This document shows positions 8,394-17,413 of a stretch of 64,000 bases of DNA, piece after piece. The notes under the pieces were generated by a model, which did not search any database, was not told the DNA's origin, and saw nothing but the letters and a program-made list of their open reading frames with translations. Position numbers and translations under genes: made by a program. Origin of the DNA: Halococcus saccharolyticus DSM 5350. Its GTDB lineage: Archaea > Halobacteriota > Halobacteria > Halobacteriales > Halococcaceae. Location of the stretch: positions 18,212 through 82,211 of the forward strand of contig NZ_AOMD01000014.1 in assembly GCF_000336915.1 (NCBI RefSeq). The letters run 5' to 3'. Positions within the stretch are counted from its first letter, which is position 1, and each line of letters starts with the position of its first letter.

Positions 8394-9712
8394 GCTGAGC
8401 CTCCCGCACGGGCGAGTGCCGTCGCCAACGGCTCGTCACGCCAGTCAAGTGCCGGAATCCCCGCACTCCGGAGGGTCGACAGGCGAAGTCGCCGTTCGGT
8501 GCGGGCCAGTCGGCGGCCGGGCGTCCCGTCGCTCGTGGAATCTGGACTCACGACCGTCACGCGGTGGCCGGCGGCGTCGAACCGCTGGAGGAGACGGACT
8601 ACACTGTCGTCACACAGTGGCGAATACACCACGAGCTGGGCGTCATCCGGCAGGCGGCGGCGAAGGCGTCGCGCTTGGATCGAGGAATAGAACGGCGCGT
8701 CGGGCGGCGTGGGCGCGAGTGCGGGATGGGTCGCCAATAGCTCCTGTACTTGTGCGCGATGAGCTGTACCCGCACCGGGCGCGAGCCAGCACGGCTCGGG
8801 CGAGAGTGCCGCGATCCCCACCCGGTTCTCCTCGCTGGTGAGCACGTCGTACAGCGCGCCGGCAGCCCGGATGGCCCGCTCGACGGCGCTCTCGGCCTCG
8901 GGGCCAGGCGCTCTGTAGGCCTCCTCGCGGGCGTCGATCAGGAGCACGACCGACGCGGCGCGCTCCTCGCGGAAGTCGACGGTGGCGAGCTCGCCGGTTT
9001 TCGCCAGCCCGTTCCAGTCGATCCGTGAGAGTGGATCGCCCGGCCGATACTCGCGAGTGGTGTGGAACGCGACGCCGCTCCCGCCGATCTCGGTCAGCAC
9101 GCGCCCCGGCTGGCCGGTGGTTTGCGCCCGGAGCGGGAGTTCGCCAGCGGCGTCGAGGCTCGGTACACAGGTGATCGGGGTGGCGTCGGCACGGACCCGA
9201 CACACGCGCTCGGCCGTTCCGCTGACGTCCCGGGCCACCGCGAGTGCCGGCTCGAACGTGTGTTTCCCGCGCGTGGCGGTCACGTCGTACGAGAACGCCG
9301 TCGACTCGCCGGGTCGGAGTGCGGTCCCGAGCCGTGGCGAGTCGGACGTGGCGGTTAGTCCTGGTGGAACGCCATCGATCAGTCGGAGATCCGGGAGGGA
9401 CGATTCGCCGGTGTTCGTCACTTCGACTGTGACCGTCACCACCTCGTCTGGGTCGGGATCGGCGTCGCTCACCGATCGTTCGAGCGCGAGAGAAATCTCC
9501 GGCGGACGCGCGGCGCGTGCGAGCGCGGCGAACGCGACCCCGACCGTCCCCGCAACCACGAGCGCCGGCTGGCTGGCGAGGACGCCCGCCGCACCCGCCA
9601 CCAGCGCGAGCGCGCTCACGCCGCGCCACCGCTCGGTCCGGCGGGTGGCAGTCTCGTTCGGTCCGAGTTCGGCGTAGCCCTCGCTCGCCTGGGTCGACTC
9701 GGTGGCCATCAT
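8390..9712 (-). CDS. DUF58 domain protein
   Basis: 440 residues from ATG 9712 (MMATESTQASEGYAELGPNE), which overlaps the stop of the preceding gene by ATGA. Two membrane helices near residues 30-70 are followed by a CARDB-like beta domain (EVTVTVEVTNTGESSLPDL), then the DUF58 core EYRPGDPLSRIDWNGLAKTG and a vWA-like domain with VVLLIDAREE. DUF58 proteins are found with MoxR ATPases and are thought to be vWA-type partners remodelled by MoxR. The frame extends 53 codons upstream without a stop, but that part is the shadow of the neighbour. Confidence 0.88.
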   Translation of the reverse strand: MMATESTQASEGYAELGPNETATRRTERWRGVSALALVAGAAGVLASQPALVVAGTVGVAFAALARAARPPEISLALERSVSDADPDPDEVVTVTVEVTNTGESSLPDLRLIDGVPPGLTATSDSPRLGTALRPGESTAFSYDVTATRGKHTFEPALAVARDVSGTAERVCRVRADATPITCVPSLDAAGELPLRAQTTGQPGRVLTEIGGSGVAFHTTREYRPGDPLSRIDWNGLAKTGELATVDFREERAASVVLLIDAREEAYRAPGPEAESAVERAIRAAGALYDVLTSEENRVGIAALSPEPCWLAPGAGTAHRAQVQELLATHPALAPTPPDAPFYSSIQARRLRRRLPDDAQLVVYSPLCDDSVVRLLQRFDAAGHRVTVVSPDSTSDGTPGRRLARTERRLRLSTLRSAGIPALDWRDEPLATALARAGGSA

Positions 9713-10275
9713 CGCTGCCCCGCGCGTCTGGCGAGCGCGTCGATCGCGTGACGCGCGCGCCGCTTGATCGTCGGCTCGGGGCTGAGCGACAGCCGGAGCT
9801 GGGTGGCCAGCGACACGTCCGCGTCGGGTTCGTCGGCGAAGAAGGCCGCCGCGTGAGGATCGTCGGTCCACGTCCCGTTCGCGAGTGCGTCGCGGGCTGC
9901 GTCTTCGACGAGGCCGTCGCGGACGAGCACCGCGATCGCGGTCGCTTCGAGCCGATCACGAACTTTTCGGCGGTCGCGCGCGCGGTTTAGCCGGCCGGGC
10001 GACGCCATCGCTGCGAGCTGCCGGTCGAACCCGTCACCCGGTGTCGCGTGGGACTGTGCCCGTTCCACTGCAGGCAGGGTCGGCCGGCGGTCCGTCGTGC
10101 CGAGTCGCGCCCGGACCGCCATCCCGGCGAGGACGAGTGCGACGATCCCGACGCCCGTGAGGATCGCGGCGTTCGGTCGGATACCGCTCCCCAGTCCGGG
10201 CGCGACCGCGACCGCGAGTCCGCCCACGACCAACGCGAGGCCGAGAGCCAGACCGAGCCGTCGACCCCGACTCAT
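9709..10275 (-). CDS. DUF7269-type membrane protein of the DUF58 operon
   Basis: 188 residues. Two hydrophobic segments at the N-terminus (GLALGLALVVGGLAVAVAP and AAILTGVGIVALVLAGMAV) are followed by a soluble, charged region with AVERAQSHATPGDGFDRQL and a C-terminus rich in Arg (KRRARHAIDALARRAG). It overlaps both neighbours by ATGA and so belongs to the same transcript. In haloarchaea this slot is held by a conserved unknown family (DUF7269, from memory). Confidence 0.7.
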   Translation of the reverse strand: MSRGRRLGLALGLALVVGGLAVAVAPGLGSGIRPNAAILTGVGIVALVLAGMAVRARLGTTDRRPTLPAVERAQSHATPGDGFDRQLAAMASPGRLNRARDRRKVRDRLEATAIAVLVRDGLVEDAARDALANGTWTDDPHAAAFFADEPDADVSLATQLRLSLSPEPTIKRRARHAIDALARRAGQR

Positions 10276-11177
10276 CGATCCTCCGCGTACTCGCGTTCGA
10301 TCCGTCGGAGCGCGGTCACGGCCCGGTGCTCACGATCGTCGGTGACGCGCCGGCCGCCGTAGCGAACGGTGCGAAACAAGTCGGTGAGTTCGTCGACATC
10401 GTTCCGAGTCATCCCGGCGTCGGTCGCGGCGCGGGCGAACTCCCGCGGCGTGCTCGACCCGGGGTTGGCGACGTCGAGGTGGTCGGTCATCTCCTCCCAC
10501 GCGCGGTACACTTCGTTCGTCGCCTCGCCCTCCTCGTCGATCCGGTCGGCCGCCCGACCGGCGGCGCGACCCACGCTGGCGGCGACGTCCGTCGTCGGAT
10601 CGTCGGGCTCGGCCTCGGTGTCGGGCTCGTCCTCACCGTCAATCCGAGCGAAGTGAAACAATACGACAACACCGACGACCAGCACGAGCCCGACGAGCAC
10701 CGCGAGCGCCGGTGATTCGGTCGTGACCGTTCGTGCGCCGTCGGTGAGTGAGCCACCGCCCGGGAGCGTGGGTTTCCGATCGCCAAGGAAACCACCTCGA
10801 CCGGACTGGCTGCGCGAGCCGAGCCGGGAGACGAGGAAGTACAGCAACAGCACGCCCGCGGCGAGGGCCGCCGAGATGACGGCAAGGCTGCGGAGGTCGT
10901 CCCGCCACGCGTAGAGGCCGACGAGCAACGCCGCGATGAGCAGGACAGCGAGGATGCGGCGGACGAGCGGTGGGATCGCAGACGGTTCGGACGACTCGCT
11001 CGGTGGCGGTTGACCGAGATCGAGCGTCTCGCCGCTACCGGGGCCGGCGGCGTCGCCGTCGCTGACACCCATCCCTCCACCACCCGACTCGATTCGGTCG
11101 AGCGTCGCCGCGCCGACGCCGAGCGCCACCACGGCGAGGACGGCGATCAGGACGGGCCCGAGCGCGTCGCGGTTCAC
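10272..11177 (-). CDS. DUF4129 domain membrane protein, first gene of the operon
   Basis: 301 residues: an N-terminal signal/anchor helix, a Gly/Ser-rich loop, two or three further helices (VRRILAVLLIAALLVGLYAW; LAVISAALAAGVLLLYFLV; ALAVLVGLVLVVGVVVLF), then a cytoplasmic DUF4129 domain with VYRAWEEMTDHL, STPREFARAATDAGM and the FRTVRYGG end motif. The DUF4129 domain normally forms the C-terminus of bacterial transglutaminase-like proteins; here it stands without a transglutaminase. ATG 11177 begins the operon that runs to 7887. Confidence 0.85.
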   Translation of the reverse strand: MNRDALGPVLIAVLAVVALGVGAATLDRIESGGGGMGVSDGDAAGPGSGETLDLGQPPPSESSEPSAIPPLVRRILAVLLIAALLVGLYAWRDDLRSLAVISAALAAGVLLLYFLVSRLGSRSQSGRGGFLGDRKPTLPGGGSLTDGARTVTTESPALAVLVGLVLVVGVVVLFHFARIDGEDEPDTEAEPDDPTTDVAASVGRAAGRAADRIDEEGEATNEVYRAWEEMTDHLDVANPGSSTPREFARAATDAGMTRNDVDELTDLFRTVRYGGRRVTDDREHRAVTALRRIEREYAEDR

Positions 11178-11533
11178 ACCTCCACACCGGTCCCCCGAGG
11201 TGTTGAACGTTCCGTCGATTCAGGAGGTTGACGACGCGTACTCCGATGGACAGCGGTCGCACGGTCGAGTAGCCAATCACTCCTATTTTCGATCGTGGGC
11301 CGTGTTATCGCCTCTTTCGGGTCGAAACACAGCCGAACGTTTTATTTCACATGCGGTGATGTTTCCGGATGAATGAGGAGAAACCGCGATCCGACACCCA
11401 CGGCGGGATTCGTCCGTCTCGGTGTCGGCACGAACGGTCTCACCGCTCCAGCAGACGACGGGACGAGTGAGGGCCGTCTCGGGACCGTGCCGCGCCGTCG
11501 ATCAGCCACCATCGTCTCCGTGGAGGCCCAGTG
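11178..11533. other. 356-base divergent intergenic region
   Basis: It separates the DUF4129 operon from the ABC export cluster. TTTTATTT at about 11339-11346 is the best TATA-like box for the plus strand but lies nearly 190 bases before the ATPase start, implying a long leader or another promoter. A 31-codon frame from ATG about 11369 has no supporting character. Confidence 0.4.
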
Positions 11534-12508
11534 ATGTCGGCCATCGAACTCGACAACGTCACGAAGCGATTCGGCGACGTTACCGCGCTCGAAAACTGTG
11601 ATCTCGACGTCCACGAGGGCGAGATCTACGGGTTCCTCGGGCCCAACGGAGCAGGGAAGTCGACCACGATCAACATCCTGCTCGACTTCATCCGGCCGAC
11701 GGGCGGCAGTGCGCAAGTGCTCGGCCACGACGCCCAGGCCGAGAGCCAGCGCATCCGCGAGCGCGTCGGCGTCCTCCCCGAAGGGTTCGACGTGTACAAC
11801 CGGCTGACCGGCCGCCAGCACCTCGAGTTCGCCATCAACTCGAAGGGTAGCGACGACGATCCCGACGCGCTCGCCGAGCGAGTGGGGATCGCCGACGCGA
11901 TCGATCGGAAGGCCGGTGGCTACTCGAAAGGGATGGCCCAGCGACTGGTACTCGGGATGGCGCTCGTCGGCCAGCCCGATCTGTTGATCCTCGACGAACC
12001 TTCGACGGGACTCGACCCCAACGGCGCGCGCGAGATGCGCGAGATCATCCGGGCCGAGAACGACCGCGGCGCGACGGTGTTCTTCTCGAGTCATATCCTC
12101 GGCCAGGTCGACGCGATCTGTGACCGCGTGGGCATTCTCCGTGGCGGTGAACTCGTCGCCGAGGACACCGTCGAGGGGCTGCGCGACGCCACGAGTGCGG
12201 AAGCGACGCTCGTCGTCGAGGTCGATCGCGTGCCCGACGGCGTGCTCGACGAGCTCCGCGCCCTCCCGGCCGTCTCGGACGCGACCGTCGAGGGGACCAC
12301 GATCCGGGCGTCGTGTGACGATGCGGCGAAAACCAAAGTGCTGGGAACCATCGAGGACGCCGGCGCGACCGTCGAGGACTTCTCGACCGAGGACGCCTCG
12401 CTCGAGGAGCTGTTCGCCTCCTACACCAACGACAGTCCCGGACGGTCGACCGGCAGAAGCGGCGGGGCGGATGAACAGGCCGGCAAGCAGGAGGAGGTCC
12501 GAACGTGA
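11534..12508 (+). CDS. ABC transporter ATP-binding protein (ABC-2 export type)
   Basis: 324 residues from ATG 11534. Walker A is GPNGAGKST (36-44), the signature is YSKGMAQRL, Walker B LLILDEPSTGLDP, with the switch histidine in FFSSHILGQVD. A C-terminal extension of about 90 residues (LVVEVDRVPDGVLDELRALP onward) is the regulatory domain of the NodI/CcmA/Nat-like class. It energises the permease encoded next, with which it overlaps by four bases. The substrate is not evident. Confidence 0.9.
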   Translation: MSAIELDNVTKRFGDVTALENCDLDVHEGEIYGFLGPNGAGKSTTINILLDFIRPTGGSAQVLGHDAQAESQRIRERVGVLPEGFDVYNRLTGRQHLEFAINSKGSDDDPDALAERVGIADAIDRKAGGYSKGMAQRLVLGMALVGQPDLLILDEPSTGLDPNGAREMREIIRAENDRGATVFFSSHILGQVDAICDRVGILRGGELVAEDTVEGLRDATSAEATLVVEVDRVPDGVLDELRALPAVSDATVEGTTIRASCDDAAKTKVLGTIEDAGATVEDFSTEDASLEELFASYTNDSPGRSTGRSGGADEQAGKQEEVRT

Positions 12509-13395
12509 GCACGCTCGCGGTCGCGCGCAAGGACTTCAGCGACGCGGTCCGGTCGCGCTCGCTGATCGCGCTCGTGGCTTTGTTCGTGCTTTTCGCTGGC
12601 GGCGCGACCTACCTGGTAGCGGAGGTGCTTGGTGGTAGTGGTGGCGGCACGGAAGGCCTTCCGCCAGTGTTCGGACTGTTCATCGCGTTGATCACTCCTA
12701 TTACGGTACTCGTTCCGCTGATCGGCGTGATGACCGGCTACAAGTCGATCGTCGGTGAGCGCGAGAGCGGCAGCGTGAAGCTCCTGCTCTCACTGCCACA
12801 CACCCGACGCGACGTGGTCGCCGGGAAAACCATCGGGCGGACAGCGGTGTTCGCCGTCGCCATCATCGTCGGCTTCGCCGTCGCGGCAGCGGTCGCGTTC
12901 GTGTCCTACGGGTCGTTCCCTGCTGTGGAATACGCGGGGTTCACGCTGATGACGATCGTGTTCGGGCTGGTGTATCTGGTCTTCGCGGTCGGGATGTCGG
13001 CTGCGACCGGTTCGACATCGATCGCGCTCTGGATCTCGCTCGGGCTCTTTGCCTTGTTCCAGTTCCTCTGGGGATTCGTCGTCAATCTGTTGGTCTGGGT
13101 GGTCAACGGGTTCAGTAGCCCGGCGAACTTCTCGCTTCTCACCGGCTACGTTACGTTCGGCGAGAACGCAGTCGTCCCGCCCGATTGGTACCGACTCGTC
13201 GTAAGCCTCAACCCGAGCAGCGCGTATCAGAGCACGCTCGGGACGATCTTCAGTCAGGATCTGAACTTCGGCGTCAGCCAATCGCAGTCACTGCCGTACT
13301 ACCTCCAGGACTGGTTCGGCTTCGTCGTCCTTGCCATCTGGCTGGTCGTGCCGCTCGTGCTCGGCTATCTCCGATTCAACCGCTCGGACCTGTAG
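12505..13395 (+). CDS. ABC-2 type transporter permease
   Basis: 296 residues from GTG 12505, overlapping the ATPase stop (GTGA). It begins VSTLAVARKDFSDAVRSRSL, a cytoplasmic amphipathic N-terminus typical of ABC-2/NosY permeases. A first helix follows (LIALVALFVLFAGGATYLV), then GERESGSVKLLLSLPHTRRD, the conserved cytoplasmic loop of this family, and about five more helices ending VVPLVLGYLRFNRSDL. It most likely pairs with the upstream ATPase as a two-component exporter. Confidence 0.88.
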   Translation: MSTLAVARKDFSDAVRSRSLIALVALFVLFAGGATYLVAEVLGGSGGGTEGLPPVFGLFIALITPITVLVPLIGVMTGYKSIVGERESGSVKLLLSLPHTRRDVVAGKTIGRTAVFAVAIIVGFAVAAAVAFVSYGSFPAVEYAGFTLMTIVFGLVYLVFAVGMSAATGSTSIALWISLGLFALFQFLWGFVVNLLVWVVNGFSSPANFSLLTGYVTFGENAVVPPDWYRLVVSLNPSSAYQSTLGTIFSQDLNFGVSQSQSLPYYLQDWFGFVVLAIWLVVPLVLGYLRFNRSDL

Positions 13396-13420
13396 TTCGC
13401 TTTCCACTCCATCCGTCACG

Positions 13421-14179
13421 ATGTACGCCATCGAAACCACCGATCTGACGAAACGCTACGGATCGACGACCGCGGTCGAGGGGCTCAACCTCGCGATCCC
13501 CGAGGGGGTCGTGTACGGCTTTTTGGGCCCGAACGGCGCGGGCAAGACCACCACGATGCGGATGCTCACGACGCTGACCACGCCCACGAGCGGCTCGGCA
13601 CGGATAGCGGGGCACTCGGTTACAACCCGCGACGACGTGGTGGGTCACATCGGCTACCTCCCGGAGGAGCCCCCGCTGTACGACGAGCTCACCGGCCGCG
13701 AACAGCTCGACTACATCGCCGGACTCCGGGACGTGCCGGCCGAGCAAAGCGACGAGCGAATCGGGTCGCTGCTCGATCGGTTCGATCTGACGGCCGACGC
13801 CGACGATCGAATCTCGACGTACTCGAAGGGGATGAAACAGAAGACCGGGATCATCCAGGCGCTGCTCCACGATCCAGACGTGGTGTTTCTCGACGAACCT
13901 ACTTCAGGACTCGACCCACGGGCCGCGCGCACGGTCCGAAACACCATCGCGGAGCTGGTCGCGGGCGACACCACCGTGTTCCTCTCGACGCACATCCTGC
14001 CCGTCGTAGAAGAGCTCGCCAACGAGGTCGGCGTGCTCTACGAGGGGTCGCTGGTCGCCGAGGGGCCGCCCGATGCGCTGACCGAGCGGATGGAGACCGG
14101 TGAGGAGAGCACCCTCGAGGATGTCTTCCTCGAAGTCACCGGTGGCACCGAGGACCCGGCGACCCCAGAGCATGAGTGA
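13421..14179 (+). CDS. Second ABC transporter ATP-binding protein of the cluster
   Basis: 252 residues from ATG 13421, 25 bases after the permease stop; an in-frame extension back to 13331 lies inside the permease gene and is rejected. Walker A is GPNGAGKTT (36-44), the signature YSKGMKQKTG, Walker B VVFLDEPTSGLDP and the switch STHILPV. It is shorter than the first ATPase, lacking most of its C-terminal domain. Together with the permease at 14172 it probably forms a second exporter, or a four-subunit complex with the first pair. Confidence 0.9.
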   Translation: MYAIETTDLTKRYGSTTAVEGLNLAIPEGVVYGFLGPNGAGKTTTMRMLTTLTTPTSGSARIAGHSVTTRDDVVGHIGYLPEEPPLYDELTGREQLDYIAGLRDVPAEQSDERIGSLLDRFDLTADADDRISTYSKGMKQKTGIIQALLHDPDVVFLDEPTSGLDPRAARTVRNTIAELVAGDTTVFLSTHILPVVEELANEVGVLYEGSLVAEGPPDALTERMETGEESTLEDVFLEVTGGTEDPATPEHE

Positions 14180-15986
14180 GGCGGGCTGGCTCCGCCACGG
14201 CCTCTCGATCGGTGTCGTGGAGTTCCGGCGGACAGTCCGCGGAATGCGCCGGAACAAGGGACGACTCGCGTTGCTCGTCTTCGGCGTCGGATTCTGGACC
14301 GTCTCGATCGCCGGGTTGGCCATACTGTTCACCGCCCCGCTCCGCTCGCTCGACGCGCCGATCGCGCTCCCGGCGGCCACCCGCGGCGGAGCGGCGCTGG
14401 CGTGGCTGTTCGGGGTGTACATTGTCGGCCAGCGCGTCCTGAGCCAGTACAGCCACGTCGATAGCGAGGCAGGGATGCTTACGACGGTTTCGGCCCGGAG
14501 CGTCGCGACCGGCCTCGTGATCGCTGAACTCCTCCGAGCGGCGTCGTATCTCCTCGCCCCGCTGCTCGTCGTGACCGGCTTGGTGGTCTATATCTTCGGA
14601 ACGCCGCTCGGGATCGCGACGATCCCGCTCGCTGCCGGGCTGTTCGCGCTCACTGCGACGATCGTCGGCAGCGGGATCGGCTACGCCGGCGCGTTGCTGG
14701 TGGCGCGGTCGCGGTTCGTCGCCAGATACAAGACGATCATCGGTGTTGCGATCGTAACGGTGATCTTCGGCGGATACGCTGCGGTCGTGTTTTTCGGAAC
14801 GGATGAACTCGGGATCGGTCCGGCGCTGCTCGCGTGGCTCCCTGTTGGATGGTTCGTCGATCTCGCCGCCATCGGGTCGCCGCTCGCGTTCTCGACGGGC
14901 CGCGTGGCCGGTGTGCTCGTCGCCACGCTCGCGGTGCTCGGCGTGGGCGGCTGGGCGATCGAACGGCTGACGACCGCACTCTGGTTCGCGGACCCGGTTG
15001 AGCCGACGCGGGATGAAACCGACGAGGCCGACGCCGCCGATGCCACGTCCCACACCGCCACTGCCACCCGCACCGACACCAATTCGACGGGCGGCGATGG
15101 GGCGCTGACGGCGGCGCTCGGTTCTTTCGGGGCGATGCTCCCGAAACGCGCAAGCCGGCCGACCCGTTGCGTCGCGGCGAAGGCGCTCGTCCGGACGTGG
15201 CGGAACCCGAGTCGACTCACGATCCTGCTCACACCGGTCATAATCGCGGTGGTCTCGGTGTTCAACGCCACCCAGTTCGGTGCGGCGCTGGCGGTCGCGC
15301 CGGTCGCGATCGTCCTGTTGGTCCCGTGGCTCGCCGGCGCGACGTTCGGGCTGAATCCCTTCGGCGACGAGGGGGCGGTGCTGCCGGCGACGCTCACGGG
15401 CGGCATCTCGGGGCGGGCGTTCGTCCGCGGGCTCGCGCTGCCCGGGCTCGTGGCTGGCCTCCCGTTGACGATCGCGCTCACGTTTGCCGCCGGCTGGTTC
15501 AGCCCCTACTCGCCGCTCGACATCGCGGGCCTTGCGGTCCTCGGCGGGGTGCTGGTCGCCGCCGCGGTCGGACTCGCGCCCGTGATCGGGATGCGGATCC
15601 CCCGGTTCAGCACGTTCAGCGTCCGTGGGAGTCGTGACGTGGTACCGCCGAGTATCACCGCGGGGATCGTCTACACGATCGTCCTCGTCGTACCCGGCGT
15701 TCTCGCGGCGGTCGCGCTGGTCGTGCCGGCGCTCCTGCGGGGCTTTCTCGCTGCGCTGAGTAGCGGTGTGATTCCCTTCGTGCTGCGGTGGCTCGGCGAT
15801 CGCGGCGTGCCGCTCGTGACTGGGCCGGCTCCGTGGTTCGAGGGACTCGGTCCCGCGATCCGGGGGCTGGCAACGATTGAGGTTCGGGCCGGTGGCTACG
15901 CGCTGCCGTTACTGGTCCTACTCGTGGGTGGTCTCCTCGGCTATCGAGCCGCGGCACGCCGCTTCGACACGTACGAAATCACGTGA
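14172..15986 (+). CDS. Large ABC transporter permease
   Basis: 604 residues from ATG 14172, overlapping the ATPase stop by eight bases. About twelve hydrophobic segments fall in two halves separated by a polar, Thr/Asp-rich loop (about residues 270-305, DETDEADAADATSHTATA). The second half repeats the ABC-2 permease pattern (LVRTWRNPSRLTILLTPVI). This is about twice the usual permease length, suggesting an internal duplication or fusion of two permease halves. The substrate is unknown. Confidence 0.82.
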   Translation: MSEAGWLRHGLSIGVVEFRRTVRGMRRNKGRLALLVFGVGFWTVSIAGLAILFTAPLRSLDAPIALPAATRGGAALAWLFGVYIVGQRVLSQYSHVDSEAGMLTTVSARSVATGLVIAELLRAASYLLAPLLVVTGLVVYIFGTPLGIATIPLAAGLFALTATIVGSGIGYAGALLVARSRFVARYKTIIGVAIVTVIFGGYAAVVFFGTDELGIGPALLAWLPVGWFVDLAAIGSPLAFSTGRVAGVLVATLAVLGVGGWAIERLTTALWFADPVEPTRDETDEADAADATSHTATATRTDTNSTGGDGALTAALGSFGAMLPKRASRPTRCVAAKALVRTWRNPSRLTILLTPVIIAVVSVFNATQFGAALAVAPVAIVLLVPWLAGATFGLNPFGDEGAVLPATLTGGISGRAFVRGLALPGLVAGLPLTIALTFAAGWFSPYSPLDIAGLAVLGGVLVAAAVGLAPVIGMRIPRFSTFSVRGSRDVVPPSITAGIVYTIVLVVPGVLAAVALVVPALLRGFLAALSSGVIPFVLRWLGDRGVPLVTGPAPWFEGLGPAIRGLATIEVRAGGYALPLLVLLVGGLLGYRAAARRFDTYEIT

Positions 15987-16004
15987 GGCACTCTCTCCTC
16001 CCGA

Positions 16005-17195
16005 TCAACCCCATCTGGTCGCGGTCACGGCGACGATTCCGAGACAAAACGCCACGATCCCCGCCCCGAGCAGCGTCTCGGTGTAGCCGACGGCCGTGCC
16101 GAGCCCCACGAACACCGGGGGGCCGACGGTCGTGCCCGCCCGGATGATGCTCGTCCGGAGCGACATGATCCCGCCCCGGAACTCGTCGGGCGTGACCGCG
16201 TTCAACGCGGTGTCGGTGACCGGTTCGGCGAACGCCTGCCCGATCCCGAACAGGAAGAGTGCGCCCGCGATCGCAACCACCGAGTTCGCGAGTGCGATCG
16301 CCGCGAGCCCGAGGCCGTACACCACGAACCCGAGCGGGATGAGCTGAGCGCTCGACACGTGCCGGAGCAGTCGGCCGGTCTGGGAGGACGTGAGCCCCAT
16401 CGTCACCGCGGGCAGCGCGAGGAGCAAGCCGATGATCCCCGAGGAAAACCCGTACCGGTCGTCGAGCACGAACGGGACTGCTGTCAGCTGTGCGCCGTAG
16501 AGGATCACGAAGATGCCGAAGATGGCGACGTAGAGGCTCAAAACTTTGCGTCCCGGAACGGCCTTCACCGCGTCGACGACGTAGCCGAGACCCGTCCTGC
16601 GCCGATCGAGCGTCGGTTCGTCGAGCGCGCCGATCCCCACGAGCCCGACGACGATCCCGAGCGCGAAACAGGCGAACGGTGCGGCCGACGAGATCGTGGC
16701 GAGCACGCCACCGAGTAGTGGGTAGCCCGCCGCGCCGATCGCGAGGATCGCGGCGTTGAGCCCGATCAGCGTGTTCCGGAGCTCACCCGAGAACAGATCG
16801 CCGATCAGCGTGACCGTGAGACTCGTCACCGCACTCCCGGCCACACCCTGGAGCACGCGGAGTCCGAGGATCGCCCGGAAGCTGTCGATAAGCACGATCG
16901 CCCCGCCGGCGATCCCGAACCCAAGCAACGCCGGCACCAGCAGCCACTTGCGCCCGACGCGATCGGCGAGCAGGCCGACGAACGGCGTGAAAACGACGCC
17001 GGGAAGCGTGTACGCCGAGACGAGGAGGCTGGCGTCGGCGGCCGTGATCCCCCACGCCGCCTGGATCGCCGGCAGCGCGGGGCTGATGAGCGAGACGCCC
17101 ATCACCGTGATCAGCGTGCTCGCGAAGATCACGAGCACCGACGGGGAGCGCCACGGACTCTCGAATCGTGTCGAGTGGACGGTTTCGCCGGACAT
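16005..17195 (-). CDS. MFS transporter
   Basis: 396 residues from ATG 17195 (MSGETVHSTRF). There are twelve hydrophobic segments, with the MFS signature after helix 2, GLLADRVGRKWLLVPALLGF, and a central loop (LDEPTLDRRRTGLGYVVDAV). A longer frame starting at 17342 adds a basic, non-haloarchaeal N-terminus and is less likely. The substrate cannot be told; drug-type efflux carriers are the closest general class. It is convergent with the ABC cluster and leaves only 18 bases to its last stop. Confidence 0.87.
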   Translation of the reverse strand: MSGETVHSTRFESPWRSPSVLVIFASTLITVMGVSLISPALPAIQAAWGITAADASLLVSAYTLPGVVFTPFVGLLADRVGRKWLLVPALLGFGIAGGAIVLIDSFRAILGLRVLQGVAGSAVTSLTVTLIGDLFSGELRNTLIGLNAAILAIGAAGYPLLGGVLATISSAAPFACFALGIVVGLVGIGALDEPTLDRRRTGLGYVVDAVKAVPGRKVLSLYVAIFGIFVILYGAQLTAVPFVLDDRYGFSSGIIGLLLALPAVTMGLTSSQTGRLLRHVSSAQLIPLGFVVYGLGLAAIALANSVVAIAGALFLFGIGQAFAEPVTDTALNAVTPDEFRGGIMSLRTSIIRAGTTVGPPVFVGLGTAVGYTETLLGAGIVAFCLGIVAVTATRWG

Positions 17196-17413
17196 CAGTC
17201 CACGCGACCGAACGCCACGATCCACGACCGATCGATCTGCCTCGACGATCCGCACCGTTCGCCCGTCATCGCAACCACGGCCGCTCCACGCCGCCCGGCC
17301 ACCCCATCGGCCAACCGATTGCGGCACGCTCGCCTGCTCCAACAGTCATTACCGGCAGCTACCCGATCGACCCATTTACGGCTTCAGACTCGCCGACGCA
17401 CTGCGAATCGGTA

